In this document: piece after piece, positions 1-5,377 of the stretch
How positions within the stretch are numbered: the stretch's first letter is position 1
How the letters are laid out: every line of letters starts with the position of its first letter
Source of the DNA: an uncultured Flavobacteriia bacterium
GTDB lineage: Bacteria; Bacteroidota; Bacteroidia; Flavobacteriales_D; Crocinitomicaceae
Length of the DNA: 5,377 nucleotides
NCBI GenBank assembly: GCA_903887095.1
Contig: CAISOQ010000085.1
Location: 1-5,377, forward strand
Direction of reading: 5' to 3'
The notes under the pieces: generated by a model
Database searches by the model: none
What the model was told of the DNA's origin: nothing
What the model saw: only the letters and a program-made list of their open reading frames with translations
Program-made: the position numbers and the translations under genes

Positions 1-253
1 AAAAGAAGAAGACGATTTATTGAAAAAATCTGAGGCTGCTAAAAAGAAAATAGATGACCGTTTGGTTTTCGCATACAATCGTTTAAGAGACAATGCGAAG
101 AATGGTTTGGCTGTAGTTGTTGTTGATCGTGATGCGTGTGGTGGTTGTTTTAATAAAATTCCGCCTCAACGTCAATTAGATATCACTTCTAAGAAGAAAG
201 TAATCGTTTGCGAGCACTGTGGACGAGTTTTAGTTCCTTCTGAAGAGGCATAA
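1..253 (+). CDS. C4-type zinc-ribbon protein, 3' end only
   Basis: The reading frame is open from base 2 to the TAA at 251-253, so the window holds only the last 83 residues and the true start lies upstream. A TTG at 20 is in frame but is unlikely to be the start, because the preceding codons (K-E-E-D-D-L) continue the same charged, helical composition. The fragment begins lysine/glutamate rich and then carries two zinc-knuckle pairs, CGGC and CEHC, about 24 residues apart. The spacer contains IPPQRQLDI. This matches the C-terminal zinc ribbon of the COG1579/zf-RING_7 family, whose members have a long N-terminal coiled coil and are about 250 residues long. The molecular role is not well defined; nucleic-acid or protein binding is usually assumed. 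From memory, in Bacteroidota the gene often sits next to a NIF3-like gene, which cannot be checked here. A strong terminator follows at 286-313. Confidence 0.85.
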   Translation, partial: KEEDDLLKKSEAAKKKIDDRLVFAYNRLRDNAKNGLAVVVVDRDACGGCFNKIPPQRQLDITSKKKVIVCEHCGRVLVPSEEA

Positions 254-285
254 TATTAGTTGCGGATTCGTCTGCATAGCAATTG

Positions 286-313
286 AAAGGGTGGAGCTAA
301 TCCGCCCTTTTTT
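286..313 (+). terminator. Rho-independent terminator after the zinc-ribbon gene
   Basis: Bases 286-295 (AAAGGGTGGA) pair with 301-310 (TCCGCCCTTT) in a 10-bp stem with one G-T wobble, around the loop GCTAA. A run of six T (308-313) covers the stem end and trailer. It lies 33 bases after the zinc-ribbon stop codon and should end that transcript. It also lies just before the helicase start, so the helicase either has its own promoter or depends on read-through. Two upstream stems could interact with it: 261-266 with 271-276 (loop TTCG), and 262-268 with 299-305. Confidence 0.8.
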
Positions 314-337
314 GTGAATAAAAGTAGCGTCATTGAA

Positions 338-1561
338 ATGAAGTTTAAAGATTACAACATATCCTCACTCATTAAGGAGCAATTGGATGAAATGGGATTT
401 ACGAAGCCTACAGATATTCAATTTAAAGCGATTAAGCATATTCTTGACGGGGAGGATGTGATGGCGGTTGCGCAAACAGGAACTGGGAAGACAGCAGCCT
501 TTGCAATACCTGTAATTGATTTGTTGGAACGTAAAAATCGCAAAGGTTACAAAGGAATTCGCTGCGTAGTTATGGTTCCTACACGTGAATTGGCGAAACA
601 AATTTCATTGGTATTCCAGCAAATTGGGAAACGAACAAGCGTTAAAACTTTTGGATTGTTTGGTGGCGTTGAGCAGGAACAACAAATCCGTACCATAAAC
701 AATGGACTCGATGTGTTGGTGACGACTCCAGGTAGAATGTTTGATTTAATAAGTCAAGGATTTTTGGATTTGTCAAAATTGGATTTTTTGGTTCTCGATG
801 AAGCTGATTTGATGCTTGATTTAGGATTTAACAAGGATATTCAAGATATTCTAAAGCATATACCGCAGCGAAGACAGACATTGTTCTTTACGGCTACCAT
901 CAGTAAGAAGATTAAAAATTTGGCTTACAGTGTCGTTAGAAATGCCATTCGAATTCAAATTTCCCCTAAAAATCCGGTTGCTAAAAATATAGACCATGCT
1001 GTAGCATTCATTGAGATGGATGATAAACGTTTTTTTCTTGAGAATATCTTGAAGGAATATGAGGAGAAGAATTTTATTGTTTTTGCAAGGACGAAGGTTC
1101 GTGTAGAGCGCACTGTGGCAGCGATGGAACGAGTTGGTGTAAAAACGGAAGCTTTGCATGGAGGTATCGATCAGAAAGAACGCTTTGCTATTTTAGATCG
1201 TTTTCGTTCAGGCGAGAACAGGGTATTGGTTACTACGGATGTTGCAGCACGCGGAATAGATATTCCGACAATGGATTATGTCATTAATTATGATTTACCG
1301 GAAGATCCTGAGAACTATGTGCACCGGTGCGGAAGAACGGGAAGAGGAAACAAGCGTGGGCAGGCCCTCTCTTTTTGCAGTACTGGTGAGCGTGAATTAT
1401 TAGCAAATATTGAAGAGTATACAGGGGAGGAAATCGAGCAATATGAAATCCATGAAGATGATTACAAGGAAATTTTAAACGATATTGATGATCCAACCTA
1501 TAACTGGAAAAGACTGCTAGATCAAGTAAATAAAGAGGATGGCAAAGAAGAAGAATGGTGA
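338..1561 (+). CDS. DEAD-box ATP-dependent RNA helicase (RhlE/CsdA-like)
   Basis: This is a 407-residue superfamily 2 RNA helicase that uses ATP to unwind or remodel short RNA duplexes in the cytoplasm, typically in ribosome assembly, RNA decay or cold adaptation. All core motifs are present: Q motif GFTKPTDIQ (20-28), Walker A AQTGTGKT (45-52), PTRELA (81-86), GG (109-110), TPGR (130-133), DEAD (154-157), motif III as TAT (185-187, commonly SAT), motif IV IVFARTK (247-253), motif V TTDVAARGIDIP (299-310) and motif VI HRCGRTGRG (329-337). The tail after about residue 360 is short and acidic (ends GKEEEW) rather than the long basic extension of many RhlE proteins. I chose ATG 338 because MKFKDYN begins like family members. 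An in-frame GTG at 314 would add eight residues but abuts the terminator T-run. No convincing Shine-Dalgarno or TAnnTTTG box is seen. The gene converges on the J-domain gene with one base between stops. The exact subfamily is uncertain. Confidence 0.96.
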   Translation: MKFKDYNISSLIKEQLDEMGFTKPTDIQFKAIKHILDGEDVMAVAQTGTGKTAAFAIPVIDLLERKNRKGYKGIRCVVMVPTRELAKQISLVFQQIGKRTSVKTFGLFGGVEQEQQIRTINNGLDVLVTTPGRMFDLISQGFLDLSKLDFLVLDEADLMLDLGFNKDIQDILKHIPQRRQTLFFTATISKKIKNLAYSVVRNAIRIQISPKNPVAKNIDHAVAFIEMDDKRFFLENILKEYEEKNFIVFARTKVRVERTVAAMERVGVKTEALHGGIDQKERFAILDRFRSGENRVLVTTDVAARGIDIPTMDYVINYDLPEDPENYVHRCGRTGRGNKRGQALSFCSTGERELLANIEEYTGEEIEQYEIHEDDYKEILNDIDDPTYNWKRLLDQVNKEDGKEEEW

Positions 1562-1637
1562 ATCATCTCTTGTGAAAACTGGCGAACCATCTGATCTTGT
1601 GAAGATTTCTGAATGCGCTCATTGTAAAAAGAATTAA
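1539..1637 (+). CDS. Possible 32-residue CxxC microprotein (tentative)
   Basis: An ATG at 1539, within the last codons of the helicase gene but in another frame, opens 32 codons ending in TAA at 1635-1637. The product starts MAKKKNGESS, contains two similar segments (GESSLVKT and GEPSDLVKI) and ends with a CAHC pair and KKN. Purines AAAGAGG lie directly before the ATG, closer than a normal ribosome site. The frame covers the helicase end and is antisense to the J-domain gene's 3' end. A weak argument for coding is that the two internal segments differ by a whole inserted codon (GAT) and by GGT/GGC and AAA/AAG, which are silent in this frame, plus TCA/CCA (Ser/Pro) and, just beyond the aligned block, ACT/ATT (Thr/Ile). 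Frames this short occur by chance, and I do not recognise the protein. The single CxxC would bind metal only as a multimer. Confidence 0.25.
   Translation: MAKKKNGESSLVKTGEPSDLVKISECAHCKKN
1557..1604. repeat. Imperfect tandem repeat across the convergent stop codons
   Basis: Copy 1 (1557-1577) and copy 2 (1581-1604) align with 18 of 21 bases identical once GAT (1593-1595) in copy 2 is treated as an insertion. The two starts are 24 bases apart, which is eight codons. Two of the three substitutions are T in copy 1 and C in copy 2. These are exactly the bases that make the helicase stop (TGA 1559-1561, versus CGA 1583-1585) and the J-domain gene stop (TCA 1563-1565 on this strand, versus CCA 1587-1589). 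The likely origin is a small tandem duplication at the 3' junction of the two genes, but a chance similarity of this size cannot be ruled out. Confidence 0.5.
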
Positions 1638-2126
1638 AAGAACATTTAGTGTTAGCGCAAGTAATAAACCATTCCACCCCATTTTCCAGATAAGTAGTGG
1701 AGGTAGAATGATAAGATTAATTAGACTCAAAAAGAAATTGATGTATACAACAATATTTTCTATGGTCTTTGTGGAAGTGGTCTTTTCGTAGGCCAATCCA
1801 CCGCGATAGAAAGCAATCAGGTGTGTTTTTATTTCAGTTCGATGATTGGTCTTTATACTGTATTCCTTTTCTTCTAAAAGACTTCTGATAATACCGCTTG
1901 GATCATTCAATTGACCATTCTGATCAAAGAAAATCCTCAAATAGGCATAGGCTTCATTGATTTTTAAAATTTGTTTTCCAGCCTCAGGCAATGTGTTTCG
2001 GTCAGGATGCCAAATTTTCGATTGCCTCAAATAGGCTTTTCTGATTCGTTTGAAATTAGTCGTAGGAGCAATGCACAGCGTCTCAAAGCTTGAAATAATA
2101 TATTCTCTCTTTATCTGTTGTGCCAT
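1563..2126 (-). CDS. Membrane-anchored J-domain (DnaJ-like) protein
   Basis: A 187-residue protein with an N-terminal J domain and a C-terminal membrane hairpin. The J domain spans roughly residues 10-67 and contains the Hsp70-stimulating HPD motif (H40-P41-D42, in IWHPDRN) between two helices, followed by KINEAYAYL. A linker leads to two hydrophobic segments, about 124-147 and 151-171, separated by a short KMGWNG turn, and then a basic tail (RNLHKIRWFASFHKR). No glycine-rich region or DnaJ zinc-finger is present, so it is not a general DnaJ. It probably recruits DnaK to the inner face of the cytoplasmic membrane for a specific client, which is an inference. The basic tail and hairpin suggest both ends are cytoplasmic. 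It starts 16 bases after the murB stop and is probably co-transcribed with murB; no separate promoter is evident. Its stop lies one base from the helicase stop, with no terminator between them. Confidence 0.85.
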   Translation of the reverse strand: MAQQIKREYIISSFETLCIAPTTNFKRIRKAYLRQSKIWHPDRNTLPEAGKQILKINEAYAYLRIFFDQNGQLNDPSGIIRSLLEEKEYSIKTNHRTEIKTHLIAFYRGGLAYEKTTSTKTIENIVVYINFFLSLINLIILPPLLIWKMGWNGLLLALTLNVLLILFTMSAFRNLHKIRWFASFHKR

Positions 2127-2142
2127 TCGGTAGCTCTTAGTT

Positions 2143-3150
2143 TTACAGAATATTTACTTCCCTTTCAAGTGTGACTCCAAATTTCTGTTGAATATCGTTG
2201 ATAATAGCCGTCGAAAGGTCGTAAATCTGTTGACCCGTTGCACCACCATAATTAACTAAAACAAGTGCTTGAAGTTTATGTACGCCATAATTATCGATTG
2301 TTTTTCCTTTCCAGCCTGCTTGTTCAATAAGCCAACCTGCTGCTAGTTTACGCTTTCCAGTTTCTGCAGGATAATTAGGTGCTTCCGAATGTGTTTTTAG
2401 AATTTCGTCAACTATCGATTGATCAACAACAGGGTTTTTGAAGAAGCTTCCAGCATTTCCAATTTCTTTAGGATTTGGCAGTTTTGAGGAACGAATTGAA
2501 ATCACTGCATTGCTCACGTCTCGAATGCTAGGATTGGAAATGTTCATTTTAGACAATTCACTTTCAATAGCTCCGTAACTTGTATTTATTGAAGGATTTT
2601 TGGAAAGTTTGAAAGAAACCGATAGAATGATATATTGTCCTTTCAATTTTCGCTTGAAAACACTTTCTCTGTAGCCAAATTCACAAGCTTCAGCATCAAA
2701 AGAATGAATTTCTCCTGTTTCTATATGGAAAGCCTCTAACGACTGGAAAACATCTTTGATTTCAACACCATAAGCACCAATATTTTGCATTGGACTAGCA
2801 CCAACACTTCCGGGTATCAAACTTAGGTTTTCAAGTCCTGCGAAACCTTTGTCAATGCAATTCAAAACGAATTCATGCCACACTTCACCTGCACCTGATT
2901 TAACTATGACGGTGGTTTTGTCTTCAGACGTTATTTCAAATCCTTTAATTTCATTGCGCAGCACCAAACCATTAAAATCCTTCGTAAACAAAACATTGCT
3001 ACCGCCACCCAGTATGAGTAATTCCTGGTTGTTTCGATTGTCGAGTTGAACTTGTAATTCTTGGATAGTTGAAAAGCGCTCGAAATGCGTGGCTTTCGTA
3101 CTTATTCCAAATGAGTTAAATGGTTTTAGATCCACGGGTTGTGTTGTCAT
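2143..3150 (-). CDS. murB: UDP-N-acetylenolpyruvoylglucosamine reductase (MurB, type I)
   Basis: MurB is the cytoplasmic FAD enzyme that uses NADPH to reduce the enolpyruvyl group of UDP-GlcNAc-enolpyruvate to UDP-MurNAc, the second committed step of peptidoglycan precursor synthesis. The 335 residues match the usual length of the E. coli-like form (342). FAD-binding signatures are LGGGSNVLF (48-55) and LIPGSVGASPMQNIGAYG (111-128). By alignment from memory with E. coli MurB, R161 (in GYRESVFK) corresponds to Arg159, Y192 (in SYGAIESEL) to Tyr190, S235 (in NAGSFFKNP) to the proton-donating Ser229, and E331 near the C-terminus to Glu325. The tyrosine loop indicates type I. The C-terminal domain is complete, with AGWLIEQAGWKG at 271-282. 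The ATG at 3150-3148 is fixed by the conserved start (LKPFNSFGI) and is preceded after 4 bases by a TAnnTTTG box. The J-domain gene follows downstream. Confidence 0.98.
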   Translation of the reverse strand: MTTQPVDLKPFNSFGISTKATHFERFSTIQELQVQLDNRNNQELLILGGGSNVLFTKDFNGLVLRNEIKGFEITSEDKTTVIVKSGAGEVWHEFVLNCIDKGFAGLENLSLIPGSVGASPMQNIGAYGVEIKDVFQSLEAFHIETGEIHSFDAEACEFGYRESVFKRKLKGQYIILSVSFKLSKNPSINTSYGAIESELSKMNISNPSIRDVSNAVISIRSSKLPNPKEIGNAGSFFKNPVVDQSIVDEILKTHSEAPNYPAETGKRKLAAGWLIEQAGWKGKTIDNYGVHKLQALVLVNYGGATGQQIYDLSTAIINDIQQKFGVTLEREVNIL

Positions 3151-3154
3151 AAAA

Positions 3155-3162
3155 CAAAAGTA
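3155..3162 (-). promoter_or_regulatory. murB promoter, Bacteroidota -7 box
   Basis: Read on the minus strand this is TACTTTTG, an exact match to TAnnTTTG, the Bacteroidota housekeeping sigma -7 element. It ends 4 bases before the murB ATG, so transcription would begin at or next to the start codon, giving a leaderless or nearly leaderless message. No good TTTG -33 element is seen at the usual spacing; the nearest TTG is 28 bases upstream. Confidence 0.55.
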
Positions 3163-3204
3163 TAAATATTTCCTTCGTTTATTAGCTGATCAATCATTCA
3201 AACG

Positions 3205-3237
3205 TTGGAAACATAGTGGATCTTTTCGCTATTTTTG
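3205..3237 (+). promoter_or_regulatory. Promoter of the menI-menF-menD operon
   Basis: TATTTTTG at 3230-3237 is an exact TAnnTTTG box. A TTG at 3205-3207, 22 bases upstream, could act as the -33 element, at the long end of the usual spacing. The box ends 4 bases before the thioesterase ATG (3242), the same geometry as murB on the other strand, so a leaderless message is predicted. No Shine-Dalgarno sequence can be placed between the box and the ATG. Confidence 0.65.
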
Positions 3238-3241
3238 TTAC

Positions 3242-3661
3242 ATGTTATTGCGCCAAATATCGCTTGAACAAGCAAATTCATTGAATAGAAATACGTTAAT
3301 GGAGCAGCTCGGTATTGAATGTGTTGAAATCGGTAATGATTTTGTGGTTGCTACAATGCCTGTTGATCACCGCACGCATCAGCCAATGGGGTTGTTGCAT
3401 GGTGGAGCAAGTGCGGCACTCATTGAGAGTATTGGTTCGATGGGATCAACGCTTTTACTGGATTTAACGAAGGAATACCCAGTTGGCTTAGAGGTTAATG
3501 CGAATCATGTAGGTTCTGTAAAAAGTGGCTCGGTTAAAGCAATTGGTAAAATCGTACACGCCGGAAGGAAGACCCATCTGTGGCAGGTAGATATTTTTGA
3601 CCAAGCAACAAATAAACTAGTTTGTACAGGTAGGTTAACAGTGATGATTCTTCAGCGATAA
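3242..3661 (+). CDS. menI: Hotdog-fold thioesterase, probable DHNA-CoA hydrolase (MenI/YdiI type)
   Basis: A 139-residue single-domain hotdog thioesterase, essentially the same length as E. coli YdiI/MenI (136). YdiI hydrolyses 1,4-dihydroxy-2-naphthoyl-CoA to DHNA in menaquinone synthesis. The signature THQPMGLLHGGASAALIESIGS (45-66) lines up with the YdiI active-site segment from memory: Q47, H53 and E62 correspond to YdiI Gln48, His54 and the catalytic Glu63. The N-terminus (QISLEQANSLNRNTLMEQLGI) also follows YdiI, which fixes the start at ATG 3242. The frame stays open upstream into the antisense of murB, but that extension has no family support. An internal ATG at 3299 would remove the conserved first helix. 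It is the first gene of the operon and ends one base before menF. The menF and menD neighbours favour DHNA-CoA as substrate over phenylacetyl-CoA type substrates of related PaaI proteins, but specificity is inferred. Confidence 0.9.
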   Translation: MLLRQISLEQANSLNRNTLMEQLGIECVEIGNDFVVATMPVDHRTHQPMGLLHGGASAALIESIGSMGSTLLLDLTKEYPVGLEVNANHVGSVKSGSVKAIGKIVHAGRKTHLWQVDIFDQATNKLVCTGRLTVMILQR

Positions 3662-3662
3662 T

Positions 3663-4634
3663 TTGAAATCGTTCTTAAAATATCGGTTTCCGGGTCAGTC
3701 TATTGTAGAGAAATTAGGTTCGTTTGTCCGAATTGAGAATTTTGAAATCGCAAATGGATTTGTTGTAAGTGATTTTCTCGGCGAAAACCTTTATCAATAT
3801 TCAGAAAGTGAGTCATCAATTGCCTTCGAATATGAAGTTGTAAAACCTATTTCGATTCAGAAAGATGCATATCTTAAGATGGGGCAAGAGGTTTTAGAAG
3901 CGTTGCAAAATAATGAAGTAGAAAAAGTTGTTTTTTCCCGGGTAAAAACAGTTCAATTGTCTTCTTTTGACTTAATAGAAGCTTTTAAATTACTTGAGAA
4001 AAAGTATCCTTCGGCATTTGTGTATTGTTTTCAAGATCCACTACTTGGTATATGGTTGGGCGCTTCACCTGAAAATTTATTGACGGTTGAAAATAATCAA
4101 GCGAAGACGGTTTCTTTGGCAGGTACGCGCGAAAAATCAAGTAGTGTGCCCTGGTCACAAAAAGAATACAGGGAGCAAGAAATTGTGACTGAATATATTT
4201 CAAAAGAGTTAAATTCATTGGGGTTAAGTTGTATATATACAGATTTGCCAATTGAAGAATTTGCTGGCCCATTGAAGCATTTAAAGACAAAAATCTCCTT
4301 TGAATTGCAAAATAAAAGTGTTGCTGAGGTTTTAGGTAAACTTCATCCAACTCCAGCGGTTTGTGGCACGCCGAAAAACAAAGCAATTAAGGTGATACAG
4401 GATACAGAAGCTCACAATCGCGAATTGTATGCCGGTGTTATAGGTTACTTAAACAAAAATGCTTCATGTCTCTATGTGAATTTACGCTGCAGTAAATGGT
4501 TTGGTAATGAAGGTTTTTTATTTGTTGGCGGCGGTTACACGAAAGATTCAATTCTTGAAAATGAATGGAATGAAACAGAAAATAAAAGCAAAACCTTGCT
4601 CAACGTGCTTCAAACAATTAGATTTGATCAATGA
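3663..4634 (+). CDS. menF: Isochorismate synthase (chorismate-binding enzyme), TTG start
   Basis: This enzyme isomerises chorismate to isochorismate with Mg2+, the entry step of menaquinone synthesis. The 323 residues contain the complete chorismate-binding domain: EKVVFSR (87-93), GASPENLL (133-140), SLAGTREK (151-158), LHPTPAVCGTP (227-237), NRELYAGVIGY (252-262) and VGGGYTKDSILENEWNE (288-304). By spacing, K88 and E137 correspond to the general base and acid of MenF/EntC (Lys190/Glu240 in MenF). It is much shorter than E. coli MenF (431) because the N-terminal region is reduced. The start is TTG 3663: the frame has a TGA at 3645-3647 and no ATG until residue 73 (3879), which would cut into the domain. 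The TTG sits one base after the menI stop, so translation is probably coupled. Its stop overlaps the menD start. An EntC role in siderophore synthesis is possible by family but unlikely beside menD; anthranilate or aminodeoxychorismate synthase roles are disfavoured by context. Confidence 0.92.
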   Translation: MKSFLKYRFPGQSIVEKLGSFVRIENFEIANGFVVSDFLGENLYQYSESESSIAFEYEVVKPISIQKDAYLKMGQEVLEALQNNEVEKVVFSRVKTVQLSSFDLIEAFKLLEKKYPSAFVYCFQDPLLGIWLGASPENLLTVENNQAKTVSLAGTREKSSSVPWSQKEYREQEIVTEYISKELNSLGLSCIYTDLPIEEFAGPLKHLKTKISFELQNKSVAEVLGKLHPTPAVCGTPKNKAIKVIQDTEAHNRELYAGVIGYLNKNASCLYVNLRCSKWFGNEGFLFVGGGYTKDSILENEWNETENKSKTLLNVLQTIRFDQ

Positions 4635-5377
4635 TATCATCGGATAAAAATGCAGTTAGCCTTTTCGTAGATCAATGTGTGGCTCACGGAATGCTGCAGG
4701 TGGTTTGTTCTCCAGGTTCAAGAAATGCACCGTTGGTTATTGCATTTGATGAACATCCCGATGTCATTTGTAAGGTAATCCATGATGAGCGAAGTGCTGC
4801 TTTCTTTGCATTGGGGATGGCACAACAACTAGGTCAACCTGTTGGTGTTGTGTGTACTTCTGGTTCAGCCGCTTTAAATTATTATCCTGCAATTGCTGAG
4901 GCGTATTACCAGTGTGTCCCACTCGTTGTGATTACAGCAGATCGTCCTCAGGAATGGGTGGATCAAGGGGATGGTCAGACAATTAGGCAGCAGAATGTTT
5001 TTGATTCACATATAAGATATTCAGTAAATCTTTCAGAAAAATATTCGTTGCCAACTGAGAAGTGGTATTTAGAACGAGAAACTGCTATTGCATTCACTGA
5101 AGGAAATGGCAACTGGAAGGGGCCTATACATTTTAATATTTCGTTGAATGAGCCCCTTTACAACAAGGTAGAATATTCAGCTGGAAATCCGAAATTGATT
5201 CGTTCAGTAGATGGAGGTTTTCAATTTTCATCAAACGACAGGTATTGGGTTGAAAACAGTATGCAGCTTGAGCGAAAATTACTGATTGTTGGTCAAATGG
5301 ATTACGACCCGGCATTGGTGAATGAATTAATCGCCTTTGCGAATGATAGTTCTGTTGCTGTTTTAGTAGAAAATAAC
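4631..5377 (+). CDS. menD: SEPHCHC synthase (MenD), 5' part
   Basis: MenD is a thiamine-diphosphate and Mg2+ enzyme that decarboxylates 2-oxoglutarate and adds the resulting unit to isochorismate, forming SEPHCHC in menaquinone synthesis. The ATG at 4631 overlaps the menF stop (ATGA), typical of translational coupling. The frame is open through base 5377, giving the first 249 of about 550-560 residues; the rest lies outside the window. Visible landmarks are VVCSPGSRNAPL (24-35), HDERSAAFFALGM (51-63) with E53 at the place of the ThDP-activating glutamate (Glu55 in E. coli), CTSGSAALNYYPAIAEAYY (75-93), TADRP (102-106) and QTIRQQNVF (116-124), a substrate-contacting segment in the family. The window therefore covers the pyrimidine-binding domain and the beginning of the central domain (LLIVGQMDYDPALV, from about 217). 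The ThDP diphosphate-binding domain is missing only because of the window edge. Confidence 0.97.
   Translation, partial: MISSDKNAVSLFVDQCVAHGMLQVVCSPGSRNAPLVIAFDEHPDVICKVIHDERSAAFFALGMAQQLGQPVGVVCTSGSAALNYYPAIAEAYYQCVPLVVITADRPQEWVDQGDGQTIRQQNVFDSHIRYSVNLSEKYSLPTEKWYLERETAIAFTEGNGNWKGPIHFNISLNEPLYNKVEYSAGNPKLIRSVDGGFQFSSNDRYWVENSMQLERKLLIVGQMDYDPALVNELIAFANDSSVAVLVENN

Noticed and set aside
20..253. Treating the zinc-ribbon frame as a complete 77-residue gene starting at TTG 20
   Set aside because: The frame continues open to the window edge with the same charged composition, and the family has a long N-terminal coiled coil, so it is a truncated view of a longer gene.
314..337. GTG start for the helicase eight codons upstream
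   Set aside because: It lies directly after the terminator T-run, leaving no leader or initiation region, and the added residues are not typical; ATG 338 fits the family start.
851..1159. 102-codon minus-strand frame inside the helicase gene
   Set aside because: It is a shadow of the helicase coding sequence, with no recognisable motif and no initiation signal.
3089..3241. A 51-residue N-terminal extension of the thioesterase frame reaching into murB
   Set aside because: It is antisense to the murB 5' end, has no resemblance to hotdog family N-termini, and the ATG at 3242 gives a protein that matches YdiI in length and start.
3985..4386. 133-codon minus-strand frame inside menF
   Set aside because: It is fully antisense to a well-supported chorismate-binding domain and its translation shows no recognisable domain or consistent composition.
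1..5377. Mobile element, CRISPR array, toxin-antitoxin or defence system
   Set aside because: No transposase, integrase, regular spaced repeats or defence-related domain is visible; all sizeable genes are core housekeeping or biosynthetic genes.

Overview
The window is an AT-rich stretch of ordinary bacterial chromosome, most likely from a member of the Bacteroidota. Four points support this: protein similarity remembered from Flavobacteriia-type genomes; genes without strong Shine-Dalgarno sites; two exact copies of the Bacteroidota -7 promoter element TAnnTTTG; and a menaquinone cluster in which a hotdog thioesterase, a short chorismate-binding protein and MenD follow one another. The assignment is by inspection only. 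I cannot name the genus.

Layout. Bases 1-253 hold the 3' end of a C4 zinc-ribbon protein gene, followed by a clear intrinsic terminator (286-313). A DEAD-box RNA helicase gene follows at 338-1561. It converges on a two-gene leftward unit, murB (3150-2143) then a small membrane J-domain protein (2126-1563), with only one base between the two stop codons. This junction carries an imperfect 24-bp-period tandem repeat, and also an unreported-looking 32-codon reading frame (1539-1637). From 3242 rightward runs a tightly packed menaquinone operon: menI-like thioesterase, isochorismate synthase (menF-type, TTG start, 1-nt gap), and menD (ATGA overlap), which is cut by the window edge.

How the genes work together. 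MenF converts chorismate to isochorismate. MenD joins this to 2-oxoglutarate to give SEPHCHC. MenI acts later, hydrolysing DHNA-CoA to DHNA. The order and coupling suggest one polycistronic message. MurB (peptidoglycan precursor synthesis) is divergent from this operon across a 91-bp gap. Each divergent gene has a TAnnTTTG box ending exactly 4 nt before its ATG, which predicts leaderless or nearly leaderless transcripts in both directions.

I see no mobile element, CRISPR array, RNA gene or defence system. The points most worth a second look are the paired start-proximal promoters and the convergent junction with its repeat and small frame.
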